From positions 1 through 64,000 of the forward strand of contig NZ_SEWF01000001.1 of assembly GCF_004168285.1 (NCBI RefSeq): DNA of 64,000 nt. The letters run 5' to 3'. Numbering within the stretch: the first letter of the stretch is position 1; each line of letters starts with the position of its first letter. A program made the position numbers and the translations under genes. This DNA comes from Emticicia agri. Its GTDB lineage: Bacteria > Bacteroidota > Bacteroidia > Cytophagales > Spirosomataceae. Under the pieces are notes generated by a model. That model did no database searches. It saw nothing but the letters and a program-made list of their open reading frames with translations, and was not told where the DNA came from. Below are positions 1-8,344 of this stretch, in pieces.

Positions 1-1122
1 CAGGATAGTACAGTGGGCAATTATCCTACCCGTCAGATGGATTTAGGCTACCTTCAAACCGGAAGCGATAATGGAGTATTAATACATAATGGTATTCTGA
101 CAGACAACCATTATGTACCTTTAGGCTTACCCATCCAAGAGTTCATACAAAGAGATAGGGATGATTATGGTAAACGTCATCAAAGACACCTGCGTCCTTT
201 TGAAGAAAAGGAGAGTGCTAAATGGATTGAAGCCATTGATTTTGCCCGTAAATATGGACGTAAAACGGGTATATCGGTTGTACAAGTAGCTGATAAAGAA
301 GCTGATGTGGCAGAGGTCTTCAATTATGCACTTACCCATCGACAACTCTTTATTATCAATGGCAGACATGACCGTAAACTCAAAAACAGTACTCAAACCC
401 TGAAGCCCTATTTGCAAAGTTTAACCCCTGGTGGGATTGTTGAACGTTCGCTCTTAGATGCCAAAGGCAAAGCACACCTATGTGAGTGTCAGATTACTTT
501 TGCAAAAGTTGACTTACAGGATTTAATTAAACCTATTTATGTACTCACCTTGCAGCAACTTCAACCTATCAAAGGACAAGACTTAGCCCATTGGATGATA
601 CTTACCAATGTGCCGGTAAAGACTTTAGCAGAGGCGGTAGCTATTATTGATACCTATACCCGCAGATGGACTACCTGTGAAGATTTTCATAAATGTCTCA
701 AAACGGGTTGTAGTATCCAACAAAGACAATTACAATCCCCACAAGCACTCTTTAATACCATCAGTCTATTGAGTTTAATAGCGATTGGTTTATTAAGAAC
801 AAGATATTTAGCTCTCAAAGAGCATGCCCAGAAGACGACTAATCATCTGATTAATGAATTACTCTCACAGGAGGAGTTAATGATGGCTGACATAGCTGCC
901 GATAAATATCTGATGCCTATTGACTTAACTTTTGCCCAGAAGCATACCAATTTATGGTTTATGCTGCTTTTAGCCAGGATGGGAGGGCATCAGGGTATCA
1001 AACAGGCTGGTATGCCCGGATGGCAAACAATCTGGAAAGGTTGGATTTATTTCCAGGCACTTGTTGATGGTCTCAATATGTCAAAGAACTTATTTTTACA
1101 AAAAAACCGTACTTATGGGTAA
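1..1122 (+). CDS. IS4-family (IS50/Tn5-like) transposase, 5' truncated by window edge
   Basis: DDE transposase of an insertion sequence. The reading frame is open from base 1, so the gene begins left of the window; a GTG at 13 is only the first internal start codon. The visible frame opens with Gln-Asp-Ser-Thr, matching the first catalytic Asp region of Tn5-type transposases. A second catalytic Asp lies in DKEADV (codon 292-294), and the YTRRW...CEDFHKCLKTG stretch (about 655-705) is the Y-R-E-K signature that carries the catalytic Glu. Seen: these motifs and a C-terminus of normal length. Known: this family moves by cut and paste and makes 9-bp target duplications. The stop codon lies inside a candidate terminal repeat, as in IS50. 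Whether the copy is intact cannot be judged without the left part. Confidence 0.88.
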   Translation, partial: QDSTVGNYPTRQMDLGYLQTGSDNGVLIHNGILTDNHYVPLGLPIQEFIQRDRDDYGKRHQRHLRPFEEKESAKWIEAIDFARKYGRKTGISVVQVADKEADVAEVFNYALTHRQLFIINGRHDRKLKNSTQTLKPYLQSLTPGGIVERSLLDAKGKAHLCECQITFAKVDLQDLIKPIYVLTLQQLQPIKGQDLAHWMILTNVPVKTLAEAVAIIDTYTRRWTTCEDFHKCLKTGCSIQQRQLQSPQALFNTISLLSLIAIGLLRTRYLALKEHAQKTTNHLINELLSQEELMMADIAADKYLMPIDLTFAQKHTNLWFMLLLARMGGHQGIKQAGMPGWQTIWKGWIYFQALVDGLNMSKNLFLQKNRTYG

Positions 1123-1129
1123 AACTCAC
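1111..1129. repeat. Candidate right terminal inverted repeat of the IS4-type element
   Basis: This 19-bp stretch, overlapping the transposase stop codon, matches the IS50 outer end (read inward to outward) at about 13 of 19 positions by eye, including ACTT, TAA and TCA. A related sequence starting CTTATGAGTAAAATT recurs at 1166-1180. The left end is outside the window, so pairing cannot be confirmed. Confidence 0.35.
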
Positions 1130-1244
1130 GTTATAATAGAGAAAAAATACTATATATCTCATTGGCTTATGAGTAAAATTCTATAAATTGAAACCGACTA
1201 ATTAAGTTAGAAACTTTAAAAAACCACGTAACCATCTACCTCAA

Positions 1245-2348
1245 ATGAGCTTTTTGAAAAAACTTTTCCTGAAAAAAGAAGCAAAAGAAACGCCTATTCA
1301 ATCATATGCAGATTTCTGGAACTGGTTTCAAATCCATGAGAAAGACTTTTTTGATGTAGTGAAGAATGGTGATTATATTGAAAAAGGCTTTTTCGACAAA
1401 CTGGGGCCTAAATTAGACGAACTGAAAGAAGGATATTATTATCTAACAGGGATGGAGAATGATGATACTGCCGAATTGATTATAACGGCAGAAGGAAATT
1501 TAAAGAACATTGTATTTGTAGAAGAGCTAATTGCTACTGCTCCTAACCTTAAAAACTGGAAATTTACCCCACTAAAACCACCTTTGGATATTAAAGATGT
1601 AAATATTGCAATGGCTGGATATGAATTTTGTGGTGATAATATTTATTTCTATGCTAACGAACTTCTTGAATACCCTGATGAAATTGATATAACAATTATC
1701 CATAATGATTATAATCAAGACAATCGAGATCAGATTGTCAATGGAGTTTATATATTTTTAGATAATTACTTAGGCGAACTTAATTTTATAACTGGTATTG
1801 ATGAAATCAGGTTTATTGAAAAATACAAAGCTGAAAAAGAACTCGTACCTATAAGCAAATTAAAAGACTTTTTAATCTGGCGAGAAAAAGAGTTTTTAGA
1901 AAAATATCAGGGTATTAGAAATGACAATGGTGCAGGTAACTATTCACTGATGGAAGCCAAACTTCAGAGTGGAAATATGCTCTTAGCAGTGATTAATACC
2001 GATTTATTGGATTGGGATAGTAAAGGCTCTCATCCTTGGATTGCCGTGTTAATTGTTCATTTTGACGCAGGTAATAATGGTATGCCTGATGATGACACAA
2101 TGGCTTTGCTCGAAGAAATAGAAGATAGTGTATTAGCAAACCTAAAGGATTTTGATGGCTACATTAATATTGGTCGTCAGACTGCAGATGGAACAAGAGA
2201 GATTTATTTTGCTTGTAAAGATTTCAGAAAACCCTCCCGAATATTCTTCGATATACAGAAAGCATATACTGATAGAATTAAAATAGAGTATGACATCTAT
2301 AAAGACAAATACTGGCAAAGTTTTGAAAGATTTAATACAGGATATTAA
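1245..2348 (+). CDS. DUF695-like protein of unknown function
   Basis: A 367-aa soluble protein with no signal peptide or membrane segment. The N-terminus is basic (MSFLKKLFLKKE), followed by an acidic alpha/beta region. The last ~60 residues (GRQTADGTREIYFACKDF...) resemble the DUF695 core, in which a short beta strand carrying G-R-x-T-x-x-G-x-R-E is followed by an aromatic-acidic patch. The first ~180 residues look like a separate domain; 'WNWFQIHEKDFF' is echoed by 'FLIWREKEFLEKY' near residue 205, so the protein may be an internal duplication. It sits immediately downstream of the IS end. The function of this family is not established and no partner gene is visible. Confidence 0.7.
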   Translation: MSFLKKLFLKKEAKETPIQSYADFWNWFQIHEKDFFDVVKNGDYIEKGFFDKLGPKLDELKEGYYYLTGMENDDTAELIITAEGNLKNIVFVEELIATAPNLKNWKFTPLKPPLDIKDVNIAMAGYEFCGDNIYFYANELLEYPDEIDITIIHNDYNQDNRDQIVNGVYIFLDNYLGELNFITGIDEIRFIEKYKAEKELVPISKLKDFLIWREKEFLEKYQGIRNDNGAGNYSLMEAKLQSGNMLLAVINTDLLDWDSKGSHPWIAVLIVHFDAGNNGMPDDDTMALLEEIEDSVLANLKDFDGYINIGRQTADGTREIYFACKDFRKPSRIFFDIQKAYTDRIKIEYDIYKDKYWQSFERFNTGY

Positions 2349-2547
2349 TTCATGACAATCATACAAAAGAAAGAGTAATACAATTACCCTAACTTTAGCA
2401 GATATAATTACTTTATCAAAAGGCAGCTTTTTTTGATTCCTGAAAGTATCCTTACTGAAAGCCACTAAACCCCTTTAGTTTCATAAATAATCCTCATTTT
2501 CAAGAATTAAAACTCCCATCTTCCACTCCTCACATCAAATTAAACCC

Positions 2548-2555
2548 TATCTTTG
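2548..2555 (+). promoter_or_regulatory. Candidate -7 box for the GH127 gene
   Basis: TATCTTTG matches the Bacteroidota -7 consensus TAnnTTTG exactly and lies 40 nt before the ATG at 2596. No clear -33 TTG element is seen at the expected spacing. Confidence 0.4.
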
Positions 2556-2595
2556 ACAGCACATAATTCAACCTCATATAACTTTAACCTAACGC

Positions 2596-4683
2596 ATGAA
2601 AAAGTATTTAATCGGCTTTGCTATAAGTACTGTTTTAGTAGCAAACAATGCCCTCGCACAAGCATCTGCCAATCAAATCACTAAAGTTACTAATGTAAAA
2701 ATCACCGATACTTTCTGGAAGCCGAAATTAGATTTATGGGCTACTACCACCGCCAACGATGTGCTGGATAAATTTGAAGCTAAAAACCTGGCTACGGCAG
2801 AAGAACGGGAGAAAAACAATGTCTTTAAAAATTTTGATGATGTAGCGCAAGGCAAAAAAGGCACAAACCACCACGCCGGACTACCCTGGTTTGATGGACT
2901 GGTGTATGAGTCGATACGTGGCATTGGCGATTTATTGAAACAACACCCCAACAAACAGGTCGAGGAACGCATTGATAAACTGATTGACCGGATTGAGAAA
3001 GCTCAACAGGCCGACCCTAATGGGTACATCAATACCTATACCGACCTGATGGAACCTACTCACCGTTGGGGAGATAATGGCGGTTTCTTACGCTGGCAAC
3101 ACGATGTATATAATGCAGGCATGTTGGTGGATGCAGGCGTGCATTACTATAAGTCTACCGGAAAAACCAAGTTATTGGAAGTAGCCACAAGGTTTGCCAA
3201 TTATATGAGTGCACTCATGGGACCTTCACCCAAAAGAAACATCGTTCCGGCGCACTCTGGCCCCGAAGAAGCCTTGATTGAACTATACTGGCTTTATAAG
3301 CAAAATCCTGATTTGAAAAACAAACTGAAAGTGCCTGTCAATGCCCAATCGTATTTTGACCTTGCTACTTTCTGGATAGAAAACCGGGGACGAAATACAG
3401 GCTATCCGCTATGGTTGAGTTGGGGGAATGATAAATCGGAAAAATGGATTAAAGACCAGCAATATAAAAATCAGGAGTTCGGCAAAGCCAACCGTCCGAC
3501 ATGGGGCGATTATGCACAGGATTCTATTCCGGTTTTTCAGCAAAAAACTATTGAAGGACACGCCGTAAGAGCCACCCTATTGGCTACAGGTATCACAGCC
3601 GCTGCTCTGGAAAATCACTCACCTGAATATATCCGTACGGCAAATGCACTGTGGAGCAATATGGTAGGCAAACGTATGTTTGTTACAGGCGGGGTGGGTG
3701 CTATCCACAACGATGAGAAATTCGGCCCGGATAATTTTTTACCTACCGATGCTTATTTAGAGACCTGTGCGGCCGTTGGCGCAGGTTTTTTCAGCCAGCG
3801 TATGAACGAACTGACAGGCGACGCCAACTATATGGACGAGTTTGAGCGTGTCATGTATAACAATGTACTCACGGGTATTTCGCTATCAGGCACCCAATAC
3901 ACCTATCAGAATCCGCTTAACTCTGACAAACATGCCCGTTGGGACTGGCATTCTTGCCCTTGTTGTCCGCCTATGTTTCTGAAAATCGTGTCGGCACTGC
4001 CTGAGTATATTTACAGTCAGGCATCTGAAAAACTCTATGTCAATCTGTTTGTGGGGAGTTCGGCCAATATAGAGGTAACCAAAGGCATTCAAACGACCAT
4101 TGAGCAAAAGACCAATTATCCGTGGAATGGCAAAGTAGACTTAAAAGTATCACCGGAAAAACAAAGCACCTTTACCTTATTAGTGCGCATTCCCGGCTGG
4201 GCGCAGAGCAAAGAAAATCCTTATAGTTTATACCATTCAGACATAAAAGCCCCTGTTAAACTCTCGGTAAACGGCAAAGCACAGGAGTTAACCATTAAAG
4301 ACGGCTATGCAGTGGTAAACAGAACATGGAAAAAAGGCGATGTGGTAACCTTAGAACTACCCATGCAACCCAGACTTATTACTGCCAATGCTAATGTAAG
4401 AGATTTAAAAGATAAAGTGGCTATTGCTTCAGGCCCAATTATTTACAGTCTCGAAAGCATTGACAATGCAGACCTCAGCCAATTGAAAATTATCAAAAGC
4501 GAATCACTGAAACTTGATTTTGAGCCACAGACTTTAAACGGTATCAATGTCATAAAAGGAGTAGCTACTGATGGTCAGTCAAAAAAACTATCATTTACTG
4601 CTATCCCCTACTACGCAGTAGGCAACAGAGAAAAGCAAGGGTATCGGGTCTGGATAGATGCTTTAGAGGTGGTGAAGAAGTGA
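2596..4683 (+). CDS. Secreted GH127 beta-L-arabinofuranosidase (DUF1680)
   Basis: Glycoside hydrolase predicted to release terminal beta-L-arabinofuranose from plant or glycoprotein arabinans. The signal peptide spans residues 1-22, ending ALA-QA, so the enzyme is exported. The (alpha/alpha)6 barrel covers about residues 30-470 and beta-sandwich domains follow to 695, a normal family length. The catalytic zinc-thiolate site is intact by comparison with Bifidobacterium HypBA1: E389-x-C391 corresponds to E338/C340, and the adjacent pair C456-C457 (in SCPCCPP) to C417/C418, where the first Cys is the nucleophile. No SusC/SusD pair or other glycoside hydrolase is adjacent, so it is not part of a visible polysaccharide utilisation locus. 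Substrate specificity is inferred from the family. Confidence 0.9.
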   Translation: MKKYLIGFAISTVLVANNALAQASANQITKVTNVKITDTFWKPKLDLWATTTANDVLDKFEAKNLATAEEREKNNVFKNFDDVAQGKKGTNHHAGLPWFDGLVYESIRGIGDLLKQHPNKQVEERIDKLIDRIEKAQQADPNGYINTYTDLMEPTHRWGDNGGFLRWQHDVYNAGMLVDAGVHYYKSTGKTKLLEVATRFANYMSALMGPSPKRNIVPAHSGPEEALIELYWLYKQNPDLKNKLKVPVNAQSYFDLATFWIENRGRNTGYPLWLSWGNDKSEKWIKDQQYKNQEFGKANRPTWGDYAQDSIPVFQQKTIEGHAVRATLLATGITAAALENHSPEYIRTANALWSNMVGKRMFVTGGVGAIHNDEKFGPDNFLPTDAYLETCAAVGAGFFSQRMNELTGDANYMDEFERVMYNNVLTGISLSGTQYTYQNPLNSDKHARWDWHSCPCCPPMFLKIVSALPEYIYSQASEKLYVNLFVGSSANIEVTKGIQTTIEQKTNYPWNGKVDLKVSPEKQSTFTLLVRIPGWAQSKENPYSLYHSDIKAPVKLSVNGKAQELTIKDGYAVVNRTWKKGDVVTLELPMQPRLITANANVRDLKDKVAIASGPIIYSLESIDNADLSQLKIIKSESLKLDFEPQTLNGINVIKGVATDGQSKKLSFTAIPYYAVGNREKQGYRVWIDALEVVKK

Positions 4684-4896
4684 TTTTTCTATCCTTCAAT
4701 CTTAAGCAGGTGTGTATGGGAAATAAGGGGATGTATGTACTATAAAAGTTTCTGAGTAAGTTATTTTTATCTTCAAAAATCGTTTAAACATATAGTTACT
4801 AATTCGTGAATAAGCTAAAACTTTCACTTATTTACTTCAATTATTTCAGCACTCAATTCAATTAATATCCTACCTCTGTAATTTTCTCAAAAATAA

Positions 4897-4946
4897 TTTG
4901 CGAAACCAGATAGTTGCATATATATTTGCAACCATATAGTTGCAAA
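4897..4946 (+). promoter_or_regulatory. Promoter and operator of the ArsR-type gene
   Basis: A -33 TTTG (4897-4900) is followed after 20 nt by TATATTTG (4921-4928), a perfect Bacteroidota promoter arrangement. A perfect inverted repeat, TTTGCAAC (4925-4932) and GTTGCAAA (4939-4946) with a 6-nt spacer, overlaps the -7 box and ends at the base before the ATG. A further ATAGTTGCA at 4910-4918 repeats one arm 26 bp upstream. The geometry suggests autorepression by blocking RNA polymerase, and a leader of only about a dozen bases. Confidence 0.65.
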
Positions 4947-5273
4947 ATGGAAACAAGAAGAGATATTTTTCAAGCAATAGTTGACCCGACAAGACGGGCA
5001 ATTATCACACTCATTGCTTTACAGGCAATGACACCCAACGCCATTGCCGAACACTTTGATACTACCAGGCAGGCTGTTTCAAAACATTTACGCATTCTGA
5101 CAGAGTGCGAATTAGTTACGCAGAAGCAACAAGGCCGAGAAATCTATTACCAACTTGAAATAGATAAAATGAAAGAAATAGACCAATGGCTGTCTCAATT
5201 CCGGGAGATTTGGGAGGCACGTTTTAATCAATTAGATGATGTATTAGCAACACTTAAAAACCTAAAAAAATGA
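4947..5273 (+). CDS. ArsR-family winged-helix transcriptional repressor
   Basis: A 108-aa ArsR/SmtB-type regulator. The fold is visible as [23 protein letters not shown] (helices 1-2), then the helix-turn-helix [21 protein letters not shown] and the wing [16 protein letters not shown]. No metal-binding CxC or His cluster is seen, which fits the non-metal branch that accompanies AHSA1/SRPBCC proteins. A TTG-initiated extension is possible in frame at 4914, but it would start inside the promoter, so ATG 4947 is chosen. The stop overlaps the next gene's start by 4 nt (ATGA), so translation is coupled. It probably represses its own operon through the palindrome at 4925-4946. Confidence 0.88.
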   Translation: METRRDIFQAIVDPTRRAIITLIALQAMTPNAIAEHFDTTRQAVSKHLRILTECELVTQKQQGREIYYQLEIDKMKEIDQWLSQFREIWEARFNQLDDVLATLKNLKK

Positions 5274-5776
5274 CATCAGCATTATTATTCGACTTTATCG
5301 TAGATAAAGAGAATAGAACGATTACCATTAAACGTGAGTTTGATTCTGACCTTGCATTGGTCTGGGAAGCATGGACGAACCCCGAGATTCTTGATAAATG
5401 GTATGCGCCAAAACCGTTCAGAGCTGAAACCCAGAAGATGGATTTCAGAGAAGGTGGTTTCTGGCACTATGCCATGATTAATCCGCAGGGTGAAAAGCAA
5501 GGGTATAGCCGTTACGACTACCAGAAGATTGAACCTGAGAAAACCATAATTGAATTGAGAGGATTCTGCGATGAAAACGGAACTGTCAACCCTAATTTTG
5601 CGCGTACTACCTGCTCTAATGATTTCAGCGAAGCAGATGGTAAAACATTAGTTACTATTCATGCCCAGTATGGCAGTGTAGAAACGCTTGAATTTATAGT
5701 GAAAAATGGTTTCATAGAAGGTATGTCGGCTTGTTTTGGTAACCTTGATGAATGGTTGGATACTTTGAAAAAATAG
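5270..5776 (+). CDS. AHSA1/SRPBCC-domain protein
   Basis: A 168-aa cytoplasmic protein of the START/Bet v1-like (AHSA1) family. Diagnostic residues are the N-terminal [33 protein letters not shown] and the C-terminal [22 protein letters not shown]. The family forms a hydrophobic-ligand cavity and is repeatedly found translationally coupled to ArsR repressors, as here; the physiological ligand is generally unknown. It ends just before a small GC-rich hairpin. The role is inferred from family and operon partner only. Confidence 0.85.
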   Translation: MTSALLFDFIVDKENRTITIKREFDSDLALVWEAWTNPEILDKWYAPKPFRAETQKMDFREGGFWHYAMINPQGEKQGYSRYDYQKIEPEKTIIELRGFCDENGTVNPNFARTTCSNDFSEADGKTLVTIHAQYGSVETLEFIVKNGFIEGMSACFGNLDEWLDTLKK

Positions 5777-5817
5777 CGTAAAACAAAGTCAGGTAGAAAT
5801 ATTTTTCTTTCTATCAA

Positions 5818-5843
5818 TTGCCCCTCAGCTTTAGCTGGGGGGA
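5818..5843. repeat. Short palindromic repeat (REP-like hairpin)
   Basis: CCCCTCAGCT and AGCTGGGGGG flank TT, giving a 10-bp stem with one mismatch. No T-run follows, so it is a poor intrinsic terminator. It resembles single arms of the paired-hairpin repeats elsewhere in the window. Confidence 0.4.
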
Positions 5844-5924
5844 ATGCAAAATTGTATTATCTAATTTGGTTAAAGCAGGTCTTGATTATTATGTTTTACT
5901 ATTAATTCAATAATTCACAATAGT

Positions 5925-6362
5925 ATGGACGTACAAGAACAAATCAACGACTATATTAACAGTCAACCTGAACCGAAACGTAGTGAGATGCAGGCGTTGC
6001 ACGAGCGCATACTTCAGCTATTACCAACAGGAAAATTGTGGTTTCTGGATGGGAAAGACAGCGATGGTAAAATTATTACTAACCCTACTATAGGGCATGG
6101 CTCTTATACCATACACTATGCTAATGGCACAACGAGAGAGTTTTTTCAAATTGGTTTGCTGGCAAACAAAACCGGAATTTCTGTACATATATTGGGTATA
6201 AAAGATAAGACCTACTTGCCCCAAACGTATGGGTCAATAATAGGTAAAGCAAGTGTAACCGGATATTGTATCAGGTTCAAAAGCCTGAAAGATATAAATA
6301 TTGATATACTTGAAGCAGCCATAAGATATGGCGTTGCGGCTCAGTCTGGCGACGATTCATGA
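5925..6362 (+). CDS. DUF1801-like protein
   Basis: A 145-aa cytoplasmic protein. The start MDVQEQINDYINSQPEPKRSEMQALHERILQLLP is typical of DUF1801/YdhG-type proteins (I-D-x-Y-I...P-x-x-R-x-x-x-x-x-L). The middle section carries the conserved small beta-sheet with the YTIHYANGTTREFFQIGL strand and ends CIRFKSLKDINIDILEAAIRYG. No catalytic residues are known for the family and the function is undefined. It stands alone, converging on the lysR-type gene with a 24-nt gap. Confidence 0.75.
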   Translation: MDVQEQINDYINSQPEPKRSEMQALHERILQLLPTGKLWFLDGKDSDGKIITNPTIGHGSYTIHYANGTTREFFQIGLLANKTGISVHILGIKDKTYLPQTYGSIIGKASVTGYCIRFKSLKDINIDILEAAIRYGVAAQSGDDS

Positions 6363-6386
6363 GAAAAAAAGACATTAAGCATAGGA

Positions 6387-7271
6387 CTATTCAAGATTTT
6401 TAGCGTGCATGCTTTTCAGAAGTTCATAGAATTTTTTCACTGCTTTTTTTTCATATACTTCTTTGATTGACAGAATCATGATACTTCGCTTCATGTTTTT
6501 TCCGTCAATTGGGATACCTACTACTTCAGGGTCGTTTACGCTGGTATCACTCAGAATAGTATGCCAATTACCTGTTTTTACGATTTCAAATAAAGTAGGA
6601 ATATCATTGATTTCCATACAGATATTCGGCTCCAAGTTTTCTTCGCCGAATGATTCCACAAAAAACTGAATGGTGCTATAGCCACTGAAAGGCAATGCCA
6701 ATGGCAGTTTTGCCACTTCGGTCAGCGATAGGCTTCTTCTGTTGGCCAGCAAAGATTTTTTAGCAGTTACCAGAACCATATTTGCTTTGAGCAGTGTCTG
6801 ACATTTCAGATGCGGCTCTTTGAGGTTTTCATGGAATGTCAGAATAAAATCAAAATGGTATAAATTGAGTTTTTCGAGCAGGTCTTTGGTAGTGCCAAAT
6901 ACCACCTGTATTTTGATATTGGGGTATTGTTTGGCAAACTCAATGAGTGTTCTGGCAAAAAGAATACGCATAGAGTAAATCACGCCGATAGTGATTTTTC
7001 CTGCATTAAGATTTTTTAAATCTTTCAGCACTAATAAACCTTCATTGGCTCTATTGATACTCTGCAAAGCATATTCACCAAATATTTCTCCGGCTTCAGT
7101 AAGGTTAATGCGTTTGCCGACACGATTAAATAACGGCACATGCAGTTCATCTTCTAACTGCTTGATTTGCTGTGAGAGGGTACTCTGGCTGATATTCAGC
7201 ATTTTTGCGGCTTCTGTAAAGTTCAGTAATTCTTTGGCTTTCAGAAAATATCTGAGTTGGCGTAGCTCCAT
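6387..7271 (-). CDS. LysR-family transcriptional regulator
   Basis: A 294-aa LTTR. The N-terminal winged helix-turn-helix covers residues 1-60 (MELRQLRYFLKAKELLNFTEAAKMLNISQSTLSQQIKQLE...). A linker helix and a two-lobed effector-binding domain of periplasmic-binding-protein fold follow (about 90-290). Length is normal. It is divergent from the EthD-like gene at 7398 with a 126-bp shared control region, the usual arrangement of an LTTR and its target. The inducer is not evident from sequence. Confidence 0.92.
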   Translation of the reverse strand: MELRQLRYFLKAKELLNFTEAAKMLNISQSTLSQQIKQLEDELHVPLFNRVGKRINLTEAGEIFGEYALQSINRANEGLLVLKDLKNLNAGKITIGVIYSMRILFARTLIEFAKQYPNIKIQVVFGTTKDLLEKLNLYHFDFILTFHENLKEPHLKCQTLLKANMVLVTAKKSLLANRRSLSLTEVAKLPLALPFSGYSTIQFFVESFGEENLEPNICMEINDIPTLFEIVKTGNWHTILSDTSVNDPEVVGIPIDGKNMKRSIMILSIKEVYEKKAVKKFYELLKSMHAKNLE

Positions 7272-7280
7272 ATTTCTAAA

Positions 7281-7347
7281 TCGGTTTTATCGATTGATTT
7301 TATCGAAAAATAGCGTTTTGCAAATATAGATACTGTTCTGATATTTG
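7281..7347 (+). promoter_or_regulatory. Divergent control region: candidate LysR sites and promoter of the EthD-like gene
   Basis: A promoter for the plus-strand gene is visible: TTTTG (7316-7320), 19-nt spacer, then GATATTTG (7340-7347), one mismatch from TAnnTTTG. Upstream, TTTTATCGA occurs twice in tandem, and the TCGAT/ATCGA arms at 7290-7294 and 7302-7306 form an inverted repeat with a 7-nt spacer, a plausible LysR box next to the regulator's own start. Confidence 0.5.
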
Positions 7348-7397
7348 TAGAATACAATTTCAAACAGAAAATTTTATTACTTAAAATCTAATCAATC

Positions 7398-7802
7398 ATG
7401 AATGTTAAACTTGTTTTATCGCTATTACTTTTTACCATCGGCTCTGCTGCATTCGGTCAGGAAAAGCCATCTGCTAAAGCTGAAAAAGGCTTGATTAAAA
7501 TATCGGTTATGTACCCTTATGCCGAAGGTAAAACCTTTAATATGGAGTATTATGAAACCAAACACATGCCTATGGTGGCAGGCTATTTAGGGGCAAATCT
7601 GGTTAAATACACCATCGAAAAAGGACTTGCCAGTGGTCTTCCTAACCAACCGTTGCCGTATATGGCTATCGGTACTTTTTATGTAAAAAGTCTTAGCGAG
7701 TATCAGGCAGCTGTAGGTCCGAACAGAGAAGCTATCAGGGCTGATTTCCCCAATTATACCAATGTTGCTCCGGTGATTCTGGTGAGTGAGGTAGTGAGGT
7801 GA
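7398..7802 (+). CDS. Secreted EthD-like ferredoxin-fold protein
   Basis: A 134-aa protein with a signal peptide (residues 1-20, ending AAFGQ). The rest is an EthD-like alpha+beta barrel: IKISVMYPYAEGKTFNMEYYETKHMPMV at the front, with the family's Y-x-x-x-H-x-P motif, and FYVKSLSEYQAAV in the centre. EthD family proteins are small dimers; some act in ether or quinone degradation, but most are uncharacterised. Export to the periplasm is unusual compared with the cytoplasmic family members I know. Control by the divergent LysR regulator is inferred. Confidence 0.82.
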   Translation: MNVKLVLSLLLFTIGSAAFGQEKPSAKAEKGLIKISVMYPYAEGKTFNMEYYETKHMPMVAGYLGANLVKYTIEKGLASGLPNQPLPYMAIGTFYVKSLSEYQAAVGPNREAIRADFPNYTNVAPVILVSEVVR

Positions 7803-7842
7803 GGGGGTTGATTTGCCAGTTTGGTTATTATCTTATGTTTGG

Positions 7843-7988
7843 CTAAAGCCAATTCAGGTATTTTCTCTTTTTACCCCCATTTGAAAATGAGGGACGCCGC
7901 GCGGGGCTATTGAAATAATATTTATTTAATCAATTGCCTCCATTTTTAAATGGAGGGTACTATATTGACATCATCTAATTGGCTTTAG
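7843..7988. repeat. Nested inverted-repeat element (about 146 bp, non-coding)
   Basis: Outer arms TAAAGCCAATT (7844-7854) and AATTGGCTTTA (7977-7987) are a perfect 11-bp inverted pair. Inside lies a second pair of small hairpins, a CCCCCATTT...AAATGAGGG type and CCTCCATTTTTAAATGGAGG, arranged face to face. Next to the first is the GC-rich islet GACGCCGCGCGGGGC, which recurs in the permease-array repeats. It looks like a non-autonomous repeat or MITE; no coding capacity is seen. Confidence 0.5.
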
Positions 7989-8075
7989 GTACTGTCTTAA
8001 AAAACAACAAAAAAGTATAATTTTTTTTATCTTTACAACCTCAAAAGAAGAAGTTCATTAAGAGCTTCATTCTGT

Positions 8076-8098
8076 GTAGCCCCGCTTGTCGGGGCTAC
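8076..8098. repeat. 23-bp perfect hairpin next to the IS110 remnant
   Basis: Arms GTAGCCCCG and CGGGGCTAC enclose CTTGT. There is no clear U-tract, so a dispersed palindromic repeat is more likely than a terminator. Confidence 0.45.
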
Positions 8099-8128
8099 GT
8101 GTTTATATAGGTAATTCTGGTCATATTT

Positions 8129-8344
8129 TTAGTCATTTTTCCATAGGGAAAAAATAAGTACCAGTAACTTTCTCTGGACAGCAACGTAGGCTTTCATTTT
8201 GATTTTTGTACGTTCAAAAACTCATTCAAATAGGTTGAGAAAAGGTGTTTGTTGGTACTTTATGACATTAAAAGCGGGCATAAATAAGGCTCTTCTAATG
8301 CGATGATTTCCTTTTTTAGAGATTTTGGCGGCCGCGTCTTTTTT
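8129..8344 (-). pseudogene. Remnant of an IS110-family transposase C-terminus
   Basis: Read on the minus strand from about 8344, the frame gives AAAKISKKGNHRIRRALFMPA, then FLNLFE, an in-frame TGA, then VFERTKIKMKAYVAVQRKLL and SLWKND before TAA at 8131-8129. The order ISKKGN-xx-IRRAL, the F-x-x-x-F run, then MKA-x-VA-x-x-RKLL is the C-terminal Transposase_20 signature of IS110/IS116/IS902 elements. The N-terminal DEDD domain is absent and there is an internal stop, so the copy is dead. It abuts the DUF1772 remnant at 8345. Confidence 0.75.

Noticed and set aside
1130-1244. Match of the MITE ends to the IS4-type element's end
   Set aside because: The MITE's TIR (CAGGCTTGATTGG...) does not resemble the sequence at 1111-1129 or nearby, so this IS is not its obvious source.
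5818-5843. Intrinsic terminator for the ArsR operon
   Set aside because: The stem is good, but AATGCAAAATTG follows in place of a T-run.
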